12,042 nt of DNA, from positions 1 through 12,042 of the forward strand of contig JALONE010000035.1 of assembly GCA_025455125.1 (NCBI GenBank). The letters are read 5' to 3'. A model generated the notes under the pieces. It saw nothing but the letters and a program-made list of their open reading frames with translations. It was not told the DNA's origin and made no database searches. Below are positions 1-5,912 of this stretch, one piece after another. Source of the stretch: Bacteroidota bacterium (GTDB lineage Bacteria; Bacteroidota; Ignavibacteria; UBA10030). How positions within the stretch are numbered: position 1 is the stretch's first letter; every line of letters begins with the position of its first letter. Both the position numbers and the translations under genes were made by a program.

Positions 1-368
1 CCGAACTTCTTCGTAAGCTTCACGAGTTCGCGTCGACGTTCCTCATTCAACGGTGGGATCGGCACTCGTATCAGCGCTCCGTCATTGACGGGGTTGAGGC
101 CCAGGTTGGCCGCCTGGATCGCCTTCTCGATGACCCCGATGATATTCTTTTCCCACGGTGTCACGGAGATGGTGTGCACATCCGGCGTGCTGACGTTTGC
201 CACGCGATTCAACGGTGTCGGCGTGCCGTAATAGTCAACCTTGATACCGTCCAGCAACGCGGTGGTCGCTTTTCCGGTCCGGATCTTGACCAACTCTTGG
301 CGAACGACTTCTACCGCCTTCTTCATCTTCTCTTCGGCATGCGAAAGGATCTCTTTGGAGGTCGTCAT
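1..368 (-). CDS. frr: Ribosome recycling factor (partial, C-terminus beyond window)
   Basis: RRF acts with EF-G to split the post-termination ribosome so that subunits, mRNA and tRNA can be reused. The minus-strand reading from the ATG at 366-368 gives 122 residues before the window edge; the family is usually about 185 aa, so roughly the last third is missing. Visible family hallmarks are the N-terminal helix ending in RTGKATTALLDGI, then DYYGTPTPLNRVANVS, the TPWEK block, GLNPVNDGALIRVPIPPL and the NEERRRELVK stretch that opens the second long helix. It lies 45 bp downstream of pyrH on the same strand, the usual pyrH-frr pairing, so it is probably co-transcribed. A GCGGAA sequence a few bases upstream of the ATG is only a weak ribosome binding site. 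Identification is certain from motif order. Confidence 0.96.
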   Translation of the reverse strand, partial: MTTSKEILSHAEEKMKKAVEVVRQELVKIRTGKATTALLDGIKVDYYGTPTPLNRVANVSTPDVHTISVTPWEKNIIGVIEKAIQAANLGLNPVNDGALIRVPIPPLNEERRRELVKLTKKF

Positions 369-413
369 GTCTATTCCGCTCGTTGTGAATGATCTGGGAC
401 CTTGCGACAACGC

Positions 414-1139
414 TCAGACCGCCACTTCCGTCACGATCGAGCCGACCGGCTCGCCCGAGATGACGCGCTTCAGATTGCCGGGGAGATTCATGTTGAACAC
501 GATCATCGGCAACTTGTTCTCTTTGGACAGGGTAATGGCCGTCAGATCCATCACCCGGAGATTCATCTTCAGCACATCTGCGTACGAGATCTTCGGGAAA
601 CGCATCGCGTTTTCGTTCTTCTCCGGATCGCTGTCGTAGATGCCGTCGACGCGCGTTCCTTTCAGGATGGCATCCGCCTCGATCTCGATGGCGCGGAGCA
701 CTGCCGCGGTGTCGGTCGTAAAATACGGATTTCCTGTGCCTGCTGCAAAGATCACGACCCGGCCCTTTTCCAGGTGCCGGATGGCACGACGCCGAATGAA
801 CGGTTCCGCGATCTTGGCCATATCGATAGCCGTCATACACCGCGTCATCACTCCGCGATGTTCCAGCGCGCTCTGCAGTGCCATGGCGTTGATCACGGTG
901 GCCAGCATCCCCATATGGTCCCCCGTCACCTTGTCGACGCCGTCGGAGGAATTGTCGATGCCGCGGTAGATGTTCCCGCCGCCGATCACAATACCAACTT
1001 CGACGCCCAGCTCCCGAATCGACGAGATCTCTCCCGCATATTGCCGCAGGACCGCGGAATCGATGCCGTATTCCAGGCCCCCCATCAGGGATTCGCCGCT
1101 GAGCTTGAGAAGGATTCGCTTGTACGGAATGGTTGTCAT
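414..1139 (-). CDS. pyrH: UMP kinase
   Basis: Bacterial UMP kinase phosphorylates UMP to UDP with ATP and feeds all pyrimidine nucleotide pools; it is a hexameric cytosolic enzyme of the amino-acid-kinase fold, unrelated to eukaryotic UMP/CMP kinase. The 241-aa product equals the usual length. Visible motifs are KLSGESLMGG (residues 12-21, phosphate loop), GGGNIYRG (53-60), TGDHMGMLATVINA (72-85), and GTGNPYFTTDTAA (134-146), which binds nucleotide. The C-terminal half has LKGTRVDGIYDSDP and ends with an LPGNLKRVISGEPVGSIV block. I chose the ATG at 1137-1139; an in-frame ATG 51 bp upstream would translate through the tsf terminator hairpin and add residues with no family counterpart. There is no strong Shine-Dalgarno before it. 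Because a terminator separates it from tsf, expression must come from read-through or an unrecognised promoter. Confidence 0.97.
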   Translation of the reverse strand: MTTIPYKRILLKLSGESLMGGLEYGIDSAVLRQYAGEISSIRELGVEVGIVIGGGNIYRGIDNSSDGVDKVTGDHMGMLATVINAMALQSALEHRGVMTRCMTAIDMAKIAEPFIRRRAIRHLEKGRVVIFAAGTGNPYFTTDTAAVLRAIEIEADAILKGTRVDGIYDSDPEKNENAMRFPKISYADVLKMNLRVMDLTAITLSKENKLPMIVFNMNLPGNLKRVISGEPVGSIVTEVAV

Positions 1140-1150
1140 TGCATGTCCAG

Positions 1151-1180
1151 TTAAAAAAAATCCCGAATCACTTCGGGATT
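1151..1180 (-). terminator. Intrinsic terminator after tsf
   Basis: On the minus strand a perfect 9-bp stem AATCCCGAA / TTCGGGATT (plus-strand arms 1159-1167 and 1172-1180) encloses a 4-nt loop and is followed by a run of T (eight in a row from 1160 to 1153, two of them in the stem). It starts 17 bp beyond the tsf stop codon and ends 12 bp before the pyrH start, so it partly separates the ribosomal transcript from pyrH-frr. Orientation is set by the T-run, which lies on the minus-strand 3' side only. Confidence 0.85.
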
Positions 1181-1196
1181 GTGTTGACACTTCTGA

Positions 1197-1799
1197 TTAC
1201 GGTTGCTCGCCGAGGTGGTAGCGAACGAATCGCCGGATCTGGACCTTCTCTCCGACCTTCGCCGTTTCCTCGTCCACGAGGTCCTTGATGGTCTTGCCCG
1301 CGTCCTTAATGAAGCTCTGCTCCATGAGCACCATCTCCTGATAGAACTTCTCCAGACGTCCCTGAGCGATCTTGTCCGCCACATTCGCCGGCTTGCCTTC
1401 GTTCTGCGCCTGCGTCCGGTAGATCTCGAGTTCCTTCTCGATGACTGTCTTTTCGACCTGATCGCGCGACACATACGTCGGATTCATTGCCGCGATCTGC
1501 ATCGCGATGTCGTGGGCCAACTGCTTGAAGCCCGGCGTCTTCGCGACGAAGTCGGTCTCGCAGTTGAGTTCCACCAGCGTGGCGATCCGGCCGCCGGCAT
1601 GCACGTAGGCTTCCACGACGCCCTGGTTCGTTTCTTTATCGGCGCGCTTTGCCGCGGTCGCAGCTCCCTTTTTGCGAAGGCTCTCGATCGCCGACTCCAT
1701 GTTCCCGTTGGTCTCCGCGAGCGCCCGCTTGCAATCCATCATTCCTGCGCCCGTTTTGTCGCGCAGTTGTTTCACCAATTCGCTTGAAATCTCTGCCAT
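1197..1799 (-). CDS. tsf: Elongation factor Ts (short form)
   Basis: EF-Ts is the nucleotide exchange factor that releases GDP from EF-Tu. The 200-aa protein has the N-terminal UBA-like domain (residues 1-50, with LRDKTGAGMMDCKRAL), then the core signature ETDFVAKTPGF (81-91), where TDFVAK contacts EF-Tu, and a C-terminal part with GKTIKDLVDEETAKVGEKVQIRRFVRY. E. coli EF-Ts is about 283 aa with a duplicated core subdomain; this one has only one copy, like the short Thermus/Bacteroidota-type proteins, so it is not truncated. The ATG at 1797-1799 lies 27 bp downstream of rpsB. AGGA four bases upstream and AAAGGA further up make a plausible ribosome binding site. The rpsB-tsf pair is almost universally conserved, and the operon's terminator follows directly. 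Confidence 0.97.
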   Translation of the reverse strand: MAEISSELVKQLRDKTGAGMMDCKRALAETNGNMESAIESLRKKGAATAAKRADKETNQGVVEAYVHAGGRIATLVELNCETDFVAKTPGFKQLAHDIAMQIAAMNPTYVSRDQVEKTVIEKELEIYRTQAQNEGKPANVADKIAQGRLEKFYQEMVLMEQSFIKDAGKTIKDLVDEETAKVGEKVQIRRFVRYHLGEQP

Positions 1800-1826
1800 G
1801 ATCCTGTCAATTCCTTTCTTGAACGC

Positions 1827-2579
1827 TTACTTCTTCTCTGTCTTCTCGGCGTGTTCCGCCGAACGCTCTTCTGCTTCTTCCGCCTGACGGGCGGAGGCGC
1901 GCTGCGAGCCTTCGAGCACGGCATCCGCAACGACCTTGGTGATGAGCTGAACAGCCTTGAGCGCATCGTCGTTCGCCGGAATCGGAAAATCGATCAGCTG
2001 CGGGTCGGTGTTCGTGTCGACGATGGCCACTACCGGAATCCCCAGGCGCTTCGCCTCCTTCACCGCGATTGCCTCCTTCTTGATATCGACGACGAACACG
2101 ATGCCCGGCAAGCGGGACATCTCGACCACGCCGGACAAGATCTCCTGAAGCTTGTCGCGTTCGCGCGAAAGGAACAGCCGTTCTTTCTTCGTGATGCTGT
2201 CGAACGTGCCGTCCGTCTCCATTTTCTCGATGTTCGTCAGCCGCTTGACGCTCTTGCGAATCGTCGTGAAGTTCGTGAGCATTCCGCCCAGCCAGCGTTC
2301 CGTGACGTAATATGCGTTGCAGCGCTTTGCTTCCGCCTCGATCACTTCGCGGGCCTGCGTCTTCGTGCCAACGAACAAGGGTTTGCGCCCTTCGGAGACG
2401 GAATTCGAGACCGCATTGAACGCGACTTCGAGCAGGTCCTGGGTCTTCTTGAGGTCGATGATGTGGATCCCGTTCCGCTCCATGAAGATGTAGGGCTTCA
2501 TCTTGGGATTCCAGCGGCGGGTCAGGTGGCCAAAGTGGGCACCCGATTCGAGCAGTGCTTCGAGGGTAACGTGCGGCAT
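1827..2579 (-). CDS. rpsB: 30S ribosomal protein S2
   Basis: S2 binds late to the 30S subunit near S1 and bridges the head and body. The 250-aa product has the full S2 signature: LLESGAHFGHLTRRWNPKMKPYIF near the N-terminus (here split by me only for naming), GIHIIDLKKT, FVGTKTQA, YYVTERWLGGMLTNF and the second signature PGIVFVVDIKKE followed by AIVDTNTDP. The last ~25 residues are a charged Glu/Ala/Lys-rich tail, common in S2 of this group and probably unstructured. The start at 2577-2579 is supported by AAAGGAT seven bases upstream. It follows a 151-bp gap after rpsI that contains several inverted repeats, so it may have its own promoter or an autoregulatory leader, as S2 does in other bacteria. 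Identification is certain. Confidence 0.97.
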   Translation of the reverse strand: MPHVTLEALLESGAHFGHLTRRWNPKMKPYIFMERNGIHIIDLKKTQDLLEVAFNAVSNSVSEGRKPLFVGTKTQAREVIEAEAKRCNAYYVTERWLGGMLTNFTTIRKSVKRLTNIEKMETDGTFDSITKKERLFLSRERDKLQEILSGVVEMSRLPGIVFVVDIKKEAIAVKEAKRLGIPVVAIVDTNTDPQLIDFPIPANDDALKAVQLITKVVADAVLEGSQRASARQAEEAEERSAEHAEKTEKK

Positions 2580-2622
2580 GTGACATCCTTTCAGTTAGTC
2601 GACTATTCTCGTCATGTTCGCC

Positions 2623-2649
2623 CGGGATCCCGTCATCACCGTGATGACG
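2623..2649 (-). promoter_or_regulatory. Inverted repeats in rpsB leader
   Basis: Two adjoining dyads sit 44-70 bp upstream of the rpsB start. CGGGATCCCG at 2623-2632 is a perfect 10-bp palindrome. Next to it CGTCATCAC (2631-2639) pairs perfectly with GTGATGACG (2641-2649) around a single central C, giving an 8-bp stem with a 3-nt loop in RNA. The two share bases 2631-2632, so they would be alternative rather than simultaneous. Neither is followed by a T-run on the minus strand, so they are not terminators. Possible roles are an S2 autoregulatory leader structure or a protein operator; which one cannot be told from sequence. Confidence 0.45.
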
Positions 2650-2692
2650 AGACACTGCCCGTTTGAATCGGAGAATATGATTGATTGTGAGA

Positions 2693-2711
2693 CCGGCCCC
2701 AAAGGGGCCGG
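2693..2711 (-). other. GC-rich hairpin just after rpsI
   Basis: CCGGCCCC at 2693-2700 and GGGGCCGG at 2704-2711 form a perfect 8-bp, all-GC stem around a 3-nt loop, 20 bp beyond the rpsI stop codon. On the minus strand the 3' side is TCTCACAATC, not a T-run, so a classical intrinsic terminator is not supported. It may protect the 3' end of the rplM-rpsI message, mark a processing site, or act as a weak attenuator before rpsB. Confidence 0.5.
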
Positions 2712-2730
2712 CGGTGTTCCAAAGTCTGGC

Positions 2731-3117
2731 TCAGCGCTTCGAGAACTGGAAGCGTTTACGCGCTTTCTTCTGTCCGTATTTCTTCCGTTCGACCATACGC
2801 GGATCGCGCGTGAGCAATCCGGCATTGCGCAGCGGTGTGCGAAGGTCTTCATCCACGGCGACCAGCGATCGGGCAATGCTCATACGCACCGCACCGGCCT
2901 GACCGGCGACGCCCCCGCCCATGACGCTGATCTTCGCATCGTATCGTCCGAGCGTGTCGGTCACTTGAAACGGCTTCAACACTTCCGTACGCTGGATCTC
3001 CAGCGGGAAATAGGTCTCAAGCGCGCGGTCGTTAATCACGATCTTGCCGGAACCGTTCGTGAGTTTCACTCGTGCGATCGCGTTCTTCCGGCGACCAACG
3101 GTAATGCGTGTTTCCAT
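2731..3117 (-). CDS. rpsI: 30S ribosomal protein S9
   Basis: S9 belongs to the 30S head, and its C-terminal tail reaches the P-site tRNA. The 128-aa product shows the family pattern: TVGRRKNAIARVKLTNGSGKI at the start of the globular domain (residues about 6-26, quoted in part), YFPLEIQR, the GGGVAGQAGAVRMSIARSLV core and the RDPRMVERKKYGQKKARKRF tail ending in the invariant SKR, which contacts tRNA in the P site. It starts 23 bp after rplM, the conserved L13-S9 pair, and must be co-transcribed with it. The start METRITVGRRK at 3115-3117 is the only reasonable one. Length and tail are complete. Confidence 0.97.
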   Translation of the reverse strand: METRITVGRRKNAIARVKLTNGSGKIVINDRALETYFPLEIQRTEVLKPFQVTDTLGRYDAKISVMGGGVAGQAGAVRMSIARSLVAVDEDLRTPLRNAGLLTRDPRMVERKKYGQKKARKRFQFSKR

Positions 3118-3140
3118 ACGGGTTGTGCTTCCTCGAAGAA

Positions 3141-3581
3141 TTAGAACGTGAGCGGCTCAGGCTTCTGGGCGGCATGTGGATGCTCTGTGCCGCGATAAAC
3201 CTTGAGCTTCTTAAAGATCCGACGTCCGAGCTTCGTGTGCGGCAACATGCCGCGAACGGCATGCTCCATCACCCTCTCGGGATTCGTCTTGATCAGTTCC
3301 TTGAACGCATCGAATCGCGCACCGCCGGGATACCCGGTGTTGTGATACAACTGCTTCAATTCGGGGCGCTTGCCGGTCAACTGGATCTTTTCGGCGTTGA
3401 TCACGACGACGAAATCGCCGAGGTCCGCATTCGGCGTGAATTGCGGCTTATGCTTGCCGCGGAGCACGTGGGCGATCTTCGATGCCAGACGACCGAGCGT
3501 CTGACCGTTCGCATCGACGACGAACCATTTTTGTTCGACGTCACCCTGCGTTAAAAACAATGTACGGGATAGCGTTTCCAA
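3141..3581 (-). CDS. rplM: 50S ribosomal protein L13 (TTG start)
   Basis: L13 is an early-assembly protein of the 50S subunit. Family blocks are KWFVVDANGQTLGRLAS, HVLRGKHKPQFTPNADLGDFV (quoted in part), VVINAEKIQLTGKR, YHNTGYPGG, NPERVMEHAVRGMLPHTKLGR and the C-terminal GTEHPHAAQKPEPL. I place the start at a TTG codon (minus strand, 3579-3581), giving a 146-aa protein beginning METLSRTLF. An AGGAG lies exactly seven bases upstream of that TTG, and the length then fits the family (about 142-150 aa). An in-frame ATG at 3612-3614 would add 11 residues of non-family sequence that read across the ribosome binding site, so I reject it. It is the first gene of the ribosomal transcript and has a good promoter upstream. 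Confidence 0.95.
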   Translation of the reverse strand: METLSRTLFLTQGDVEQKWFVVDANGQTLGRLASKIAHVLRGKHKPQFTPNADLGDFVVVINAEKIQLTGKRPELKQLYHNTGYPGGARFDAFKELIKTNPERVMEHAVRGMLPHTKLGRRIFKKLKVYRGTEHPHAAQKPEPLTF

Positions 3582-3588
3582 AACTGAT

Positions 3589-3593
3589 CTCCT
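3589..3593 (-). promoter_or_regulatory. Ribosome binding site deciding the rplM TTG start
   Basis: The minus strand reads AGGAG here, seven bases before the TTG at 3579-3581. It is the strongest Shine-Dalgarno sequence in the ribosomal block, and it lies inside the coding sequence if the upstream ATG at 3612-3614 were used. Confidence 0.8.
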
Positions 3594-3617
3594 GCTTTCT
3601 GTTTCATTAAGCATATC

Positions 3618-3646
3618 AAGTTATGCGTTTTTTGATGAAAAGTCAA
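3618..3646 (-). promoter_or_regulatory. Promoter of the rplM-rpsI transcript
   Basis: On the minus strand TTGACT (plus 3641-3646) is followed by a 17-bp spacer and TAACTT (plus 3618-3623; the next base, G, extends the match toward a TAnnTTTG-like -10). The expected transcript start is around 3611, leaving about 30 nt of leader that contains the AGGAG of rplM. It is back to back with the HIT promoter. Confidence 0.75.
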
Positions 3647-3658
3647 CGCGAAACAGCT

Positions 3659-3687
3659 TTGACTTTCCATTGAAAAATCGATAGATT
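3659..3687 (+). promoter_or_regulatory. Promoter of the HIT-icd transcript
   Basis: TTGACT at 3659-3664, a 17-bp spacer and TAGATT at 3682-3687 (continued by TTT) form a near-consensus promoter with the same -35 hexamer as the divergent rplM promoter. A perfect 8-bp inverted repeat, GAAAAATC (3672-3679) and GATTTTTC (3684-3691), overlaps the -10 element and could be an operator. The expected transcript start is about 3694, only some five bases from the HIT ATG. Confidence 0.72.
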
Positions 3688-3698
3688 TTTCGCCGCCT

Positions 3699-4139
3699 AT
3701 GAACGATTGCGTATTCTGCAGGATCATCGACGGATCTATCCCTTCCGAAATGCTCTATTCGGACGAACAGGTCGTCGGGATCCTTGATATCAATCCCATC
3801 CACCATGGCCATGCGCTGGTCATTCCCCGCTGCCATTGCCGGGATTTTCTCGAACTGCCAGAGGCCCATTACACGTCGGTCCTCAAGGGGGCGAAATACA
3901 TCACCGAGGCCCTGAAGCAGGAATTCGGCCTCGAGGGTTATAACCTGTTCTCCAACAACGGCCGAATCGCAGGTCAGTCGGTCTTCCACTTCCACCTGCA
4001 TGTCACTCCCCGATTCGCGAACGACAACATCCAGTTCGTCCTGAACCTGAAATCATACACCGGAACCGAGATGGCAGACCTCGGACGCCGGCTCCGCAAA
4101 CGCATCGCGGAAAGCGAACACCCTGCCGATCACCGTTGA
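3699..4139 (+). CDS. HIT-family (HINT-like) nucleotide hydrolase
   Basis: Histidine-triad proteins hydrolyse or transfer nucleoside monophosphates; HINT-type members act on adenosine phosphoramidates and aminoacyl-adenylates. The 146-aa product carries the catalytic triad as HFHLHV (His97, His99, His101), preceded by SNNGRIAGQSVFHFH. N-terminal Cys4 and Cys7 (CVFC) with His46 and probably His97 match the zinc site of many HINT proteins. The middle has the usual LDINPIHHGHALVIPR strand-turn. Length is slightly above a minimal HINT (about 110-120 aa) because of a helical C-terminal extension rich in Arg and Glu. There is no Shine-Dalgarno before the ATG, and the promoter predicts an almost leaderless mRNA. 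It precedes icd by 15 bp and is probably co-transcribed. The physiological substrate cannot be told. Confidence 0.93.
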   Translation: MNDCVFCRIIDGSIPSEMLYSDEQVVGILDINPIHHGHALVIPRCHCRDFLELPEAHYTSVLKGAKYITEALKQEFGLEGYNLFSNNGRIAGQSVFHFHLHVTPRFANDNIQFVLNLKSYTGTEMADLGRRLRKRIAESEHPADHR

Positions 4140-4154
4140 GGAGAGATGCTGACG

Positions 4155-5483
4155 ATGGCGACCTACCAAAAACTTACGCCCCCTACCGCGGGACAGAAGA
4201 TCACGATCGACAAAGGCGTCCTCAAAGTCCCGGAGACGCCGATCATTCCGTTCATCGAGGGTGACGGCACCGGTCCGGACATCTGGCGCGCGTCCCGGCG
4301 GGTCCTTGACGCTGCGGTCGCTAAGGCGTACGGCGGAAAGCGGTCTATCGTCTGGTTCGAGGTCTTTGCCGGCGAGAAGGCAAATGAGGTCTACGGACCG
4401 AACACCTGGCTCCACGACGATACGATCGTTGCCTTCAAGGAATACCTCGTCGGCATCAAGGGTCCGCTGACGACTCCCGTCGGCGGAGGCATCCGCTCGC
4501 TGAATGTCGCGCTGCGCCAGATCCTCGACCTCTATGTCTGCCTTCGCCCCGTTCAATGGTTCAACGGCGTTCCTTCCCCGGTGAAGCACCCGGAAAAGGT
4601 CGACATGGTCATCTTCCGCGAAAACACGGAAGACATTTATGCCGGGATCGAGTACAAAGGAGGATCTCCTGAGGCACAGAAGGTGCTCGACTTCCTCGCG
4701 AAGGAATTCCCGAAGCAGTTCGAGAAGATCCGCTTCGGCACGGCCAAGGCCGCTGAGGACTTCTGGAAACTCTTCGGAACGACGCAAGTTCCTTCAGAGG
4801 TGAGCGTCGGTGTTGGGATCAAGCCCATCAGCTATTCGGGGACCGTGCGTCTCATCCACAGCGCGATCAGCTACGCGATCAGGAACAAACGCAAGAGCGT
4901 GACGCTGGTGCACAAAGGGAACATCATGAAATTCACGGAAGGCGCGTTCCGTGATTGGGGATACCAGGTCGCGAAGGAATTCTTCGGTGCGGTGGAGATC
5001 GACGGCGGGCCGTGGTGTCGGATTCCGGAGGGCAAACCGGGTGCCGGGACCATCATCAAGGACGCGATCGCGGACATTACGCTCCAGCAGGTGCTCACGC
5101 GTCCGGAAGATTTCGATGTCATCGCAACGCCGAATCTGAATGGCGACTATCTCTCGGATGCACTCGCGGCTCAAGTGGGCGGAATCGGCATCGCTCCCGG
5201 CGGGAACATCAATTACATCACCGGTCATGCGATCTTCGAGGCGACGCACGGTACAGCTCCAAAGTATGCAAACCTCGACAAGGTCAATCCGGGGTCGGTC
5301 GTTCTCTCGGGTGAAATGATGTTCCGCTACATGGGATGGACGGAAGCAGCGGACCTGATCCTCAAGGGACTGAACGGCGCCATCAGCGCCAAGACCGTCA
5401 CCTACGATTTTGCCCGGCTCATGACAGGAGCGAAGGAAGTGAAGTGCTCCGAATTTGGCGACGCGATCATCGCACAGATGTAA
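4155..5483 (+). CDS. icd: NADP-dependent isocitrate dehydrogenase
   Basis: Oxidatively decarboxylates isocitrate to 2-oxoglutarate in the TCA cycle, producing NADPH. The 442-aa product matches E. coli-type homodimeric IDH: IEGDGTGPDIW (34-44), the isocitrate loop GPLTTPVGGGIRSLNVALRQ (103-122) with Ser115, Asn117, Arg121 and Arg131, VHKGNIMKFTEG (252-263) with the catalytic Lys254, NLNGDYLSDA with metal ligands Asp331 and Asp335, and HGTAPKY (365-371), where Lys370-Tyr371 indicate NADP rather than NAD. Relative to E. coli (416 aa) it has an extra ~25 residues around 190-217, as in cyanobacterial enzymes. Ser115 is the site phosphorylated by IDH kinase in enterics; no kinase gene is visible here. 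An ATG nine bases upstream (4146) is possible, but the AGGAG at 4139-4143 is better spaced (11 vs 2 nt) for 4155. A terminator follows. Confidence 0.96.
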   Translation: MATYQKLTPPTAGQKITIDKGVLKVPETPIIPFIEGDGTGPDIWRASRRVLDAAVAKAYGGKRSIVWFEVFAGEKANEVYGPNTWLHDDTIVAFKEYLVGIKGPLTTPVGGGIRSLNVALRQILDLYVCLRPVQWFNGVPSPVKHPEKVDMVIFRENTEDIYAGIEYKGGSPEAQKVLDFLAKEFPKQFEKIRFGTAKAAEDFWKLFGTTQVPSEVSVGVGIKPISYSGTVRLIHSAISYAIRNKRKSVTLVHKGNIMKFTEGAFRDWGYQVAKEFFGAVEIDGGPWCRIPEGKPGAGTIIKDAIADITLQQVLTRPEDFDVIATPNLNGDYLSDALAAQVGGIGIAPGGNINYITGHAIFEATHGTAPKYANLDKVNPGSVVLSGEMMFRYMGWTEAADLILKGLNGAISAKTVTYDFARLMTGAKEVKCSEFGDAIIAQM

Positions 5484-5510
5484 CCTGCTCCACGTTCTAC
5501 GGTTTCGTGA

Positions 5511-5539
5511 GGGCATCCCCACCAGGGTGCCCTTTTTTT
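5511..5539 (+). terminator. Intrinsic terminator after icd
   Basis: GGGCATCC (5511-5518) pairs with GGGTGCCC (5525-5532) in an 8-bp stem with one G-U pair around a 6-nt loop, followed directly by seven T (5533-5539). It begins 27 bp after the icd stop and ends the HIT-icd transcript before the clpS promoter. Confidence 0.9.
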
Positions 5540-5557
5540 GTTGGAATTTTCGAATTC

Positions 5558-5588
5558 TTGTGAGAAACGCGCCTTTTCGCTATCTTTA
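5558..5588 (+). promoter_or_regulatory. Promoter of the clpS-alaS operon
   Basis: TTGTGA (5558-5563), a 17-bp spacer and TATCTTTA (5581-5588) match the TAnnTTT(G) -10 form seen in Bacteroidota and relatives. The expected transcript start is about 5593-5594, so the clpS message would have only about 7-8 nt before its ATG and no Shine-Dalgarno. Spacing and architecture are the same as the HIT promoter. Confidence 0.7.
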
Positions 5589-5600
5589 TAGATTCTAGCC

Positions 5601-5909
5601 ATGGATGCATCCCCTTTCAAGAATGGAATGACCAACCCAAATCCGCTTGCGCAGTCTCTGGAGGACGAGGATGTTGCCATCCAGCAACCGGCGAAGGTGA
5701 TCCTCTTCAACGATGAGGTGCACACGTTCGAAGAGGTCATCGGACAGATCATCAAAGCGATCGCATGCGACCGGATGAAGGCGGAAGCCCTCACATGGGA
5801 GGTCCACAATAGCGGCAAAGCAATGGTCTACGAAGGACCGATGAACGATTGTCTTCGTGTTTCTCATGTCCTTGAAGAGATCGCTCTTCTTACACAAATC
5901 GAAGTGTGA
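5601..5909 (+). CDS. clpS: ATP-dependent Clp protease adaptor ClpS
   Basis: ClpS delivers N-degron substrates (bulky hydrophobic N-termini) to the ClpA or ClpC unfoldase of the Clp protease. The 102-aa product has a flexible N-terminal arm (1-30), then the folded core beginning AKVILFNDEVHTFEEVI, where Asn37-Asp38-Glu39 match the E. coli Asn34-Asp35-Asp36 substrate pocket; the third position is Glu rather than Asp. His69 in EVHNSGKAMV corresponds to the pocket His66. The residue at the E. coli Met40 gate position is Phe43, which may change preference for the first residue of substrates. The core ends with VLEEIALLTQIEV. No ClpA/ClpC gene is in the window. The gene ends 3 bp before alaS, so the two are very likely translationally coupled. 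No ribosome binding site precedes the ATG. Confidence 0.9.
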   Translation: MDASPFKNGMTNPNPLAQSLEDEDVAIQQPAKVILFNDEVHTFEEVIGQIIKAIACDRMKAEALTWEVHNSGKAMVYEGPMNDCLRVSHVLEEIALLTQIEV

Positions 5910-5912
5910 TTC

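Noticed and set aside
402..1154. Long plus-strand open frame opposite pyrH
   Set aside because: It is antisense to a complete, motif-verified UMP kinase and its translation is His/Arg/Asp-rich without any family pattern.
1140..1190. Extended pyrH start 51 bp upstream
   Set aside because: It would read through the tsf terminator hairpin and gives residues absent from the family; the internal ATG yields the standard 241 aa.
1807..2666. Long open frames on both strands over rpsB
   Set aside because: They are out-of-frame shadows of the S2 gene with biased composition and no motifs.
2693..2711. Terminator for rplM-rpsI
   Set aside because: The stem is perfect but no T-run follows on the minus strand, so only a hairpin is claimed.
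4053..5522. Minus-strand open frames opposite icd
   Set aside because: They cover a full-length isocitrate dehydrogenase and read as arginine- and aspartate-rich shadow sequence.
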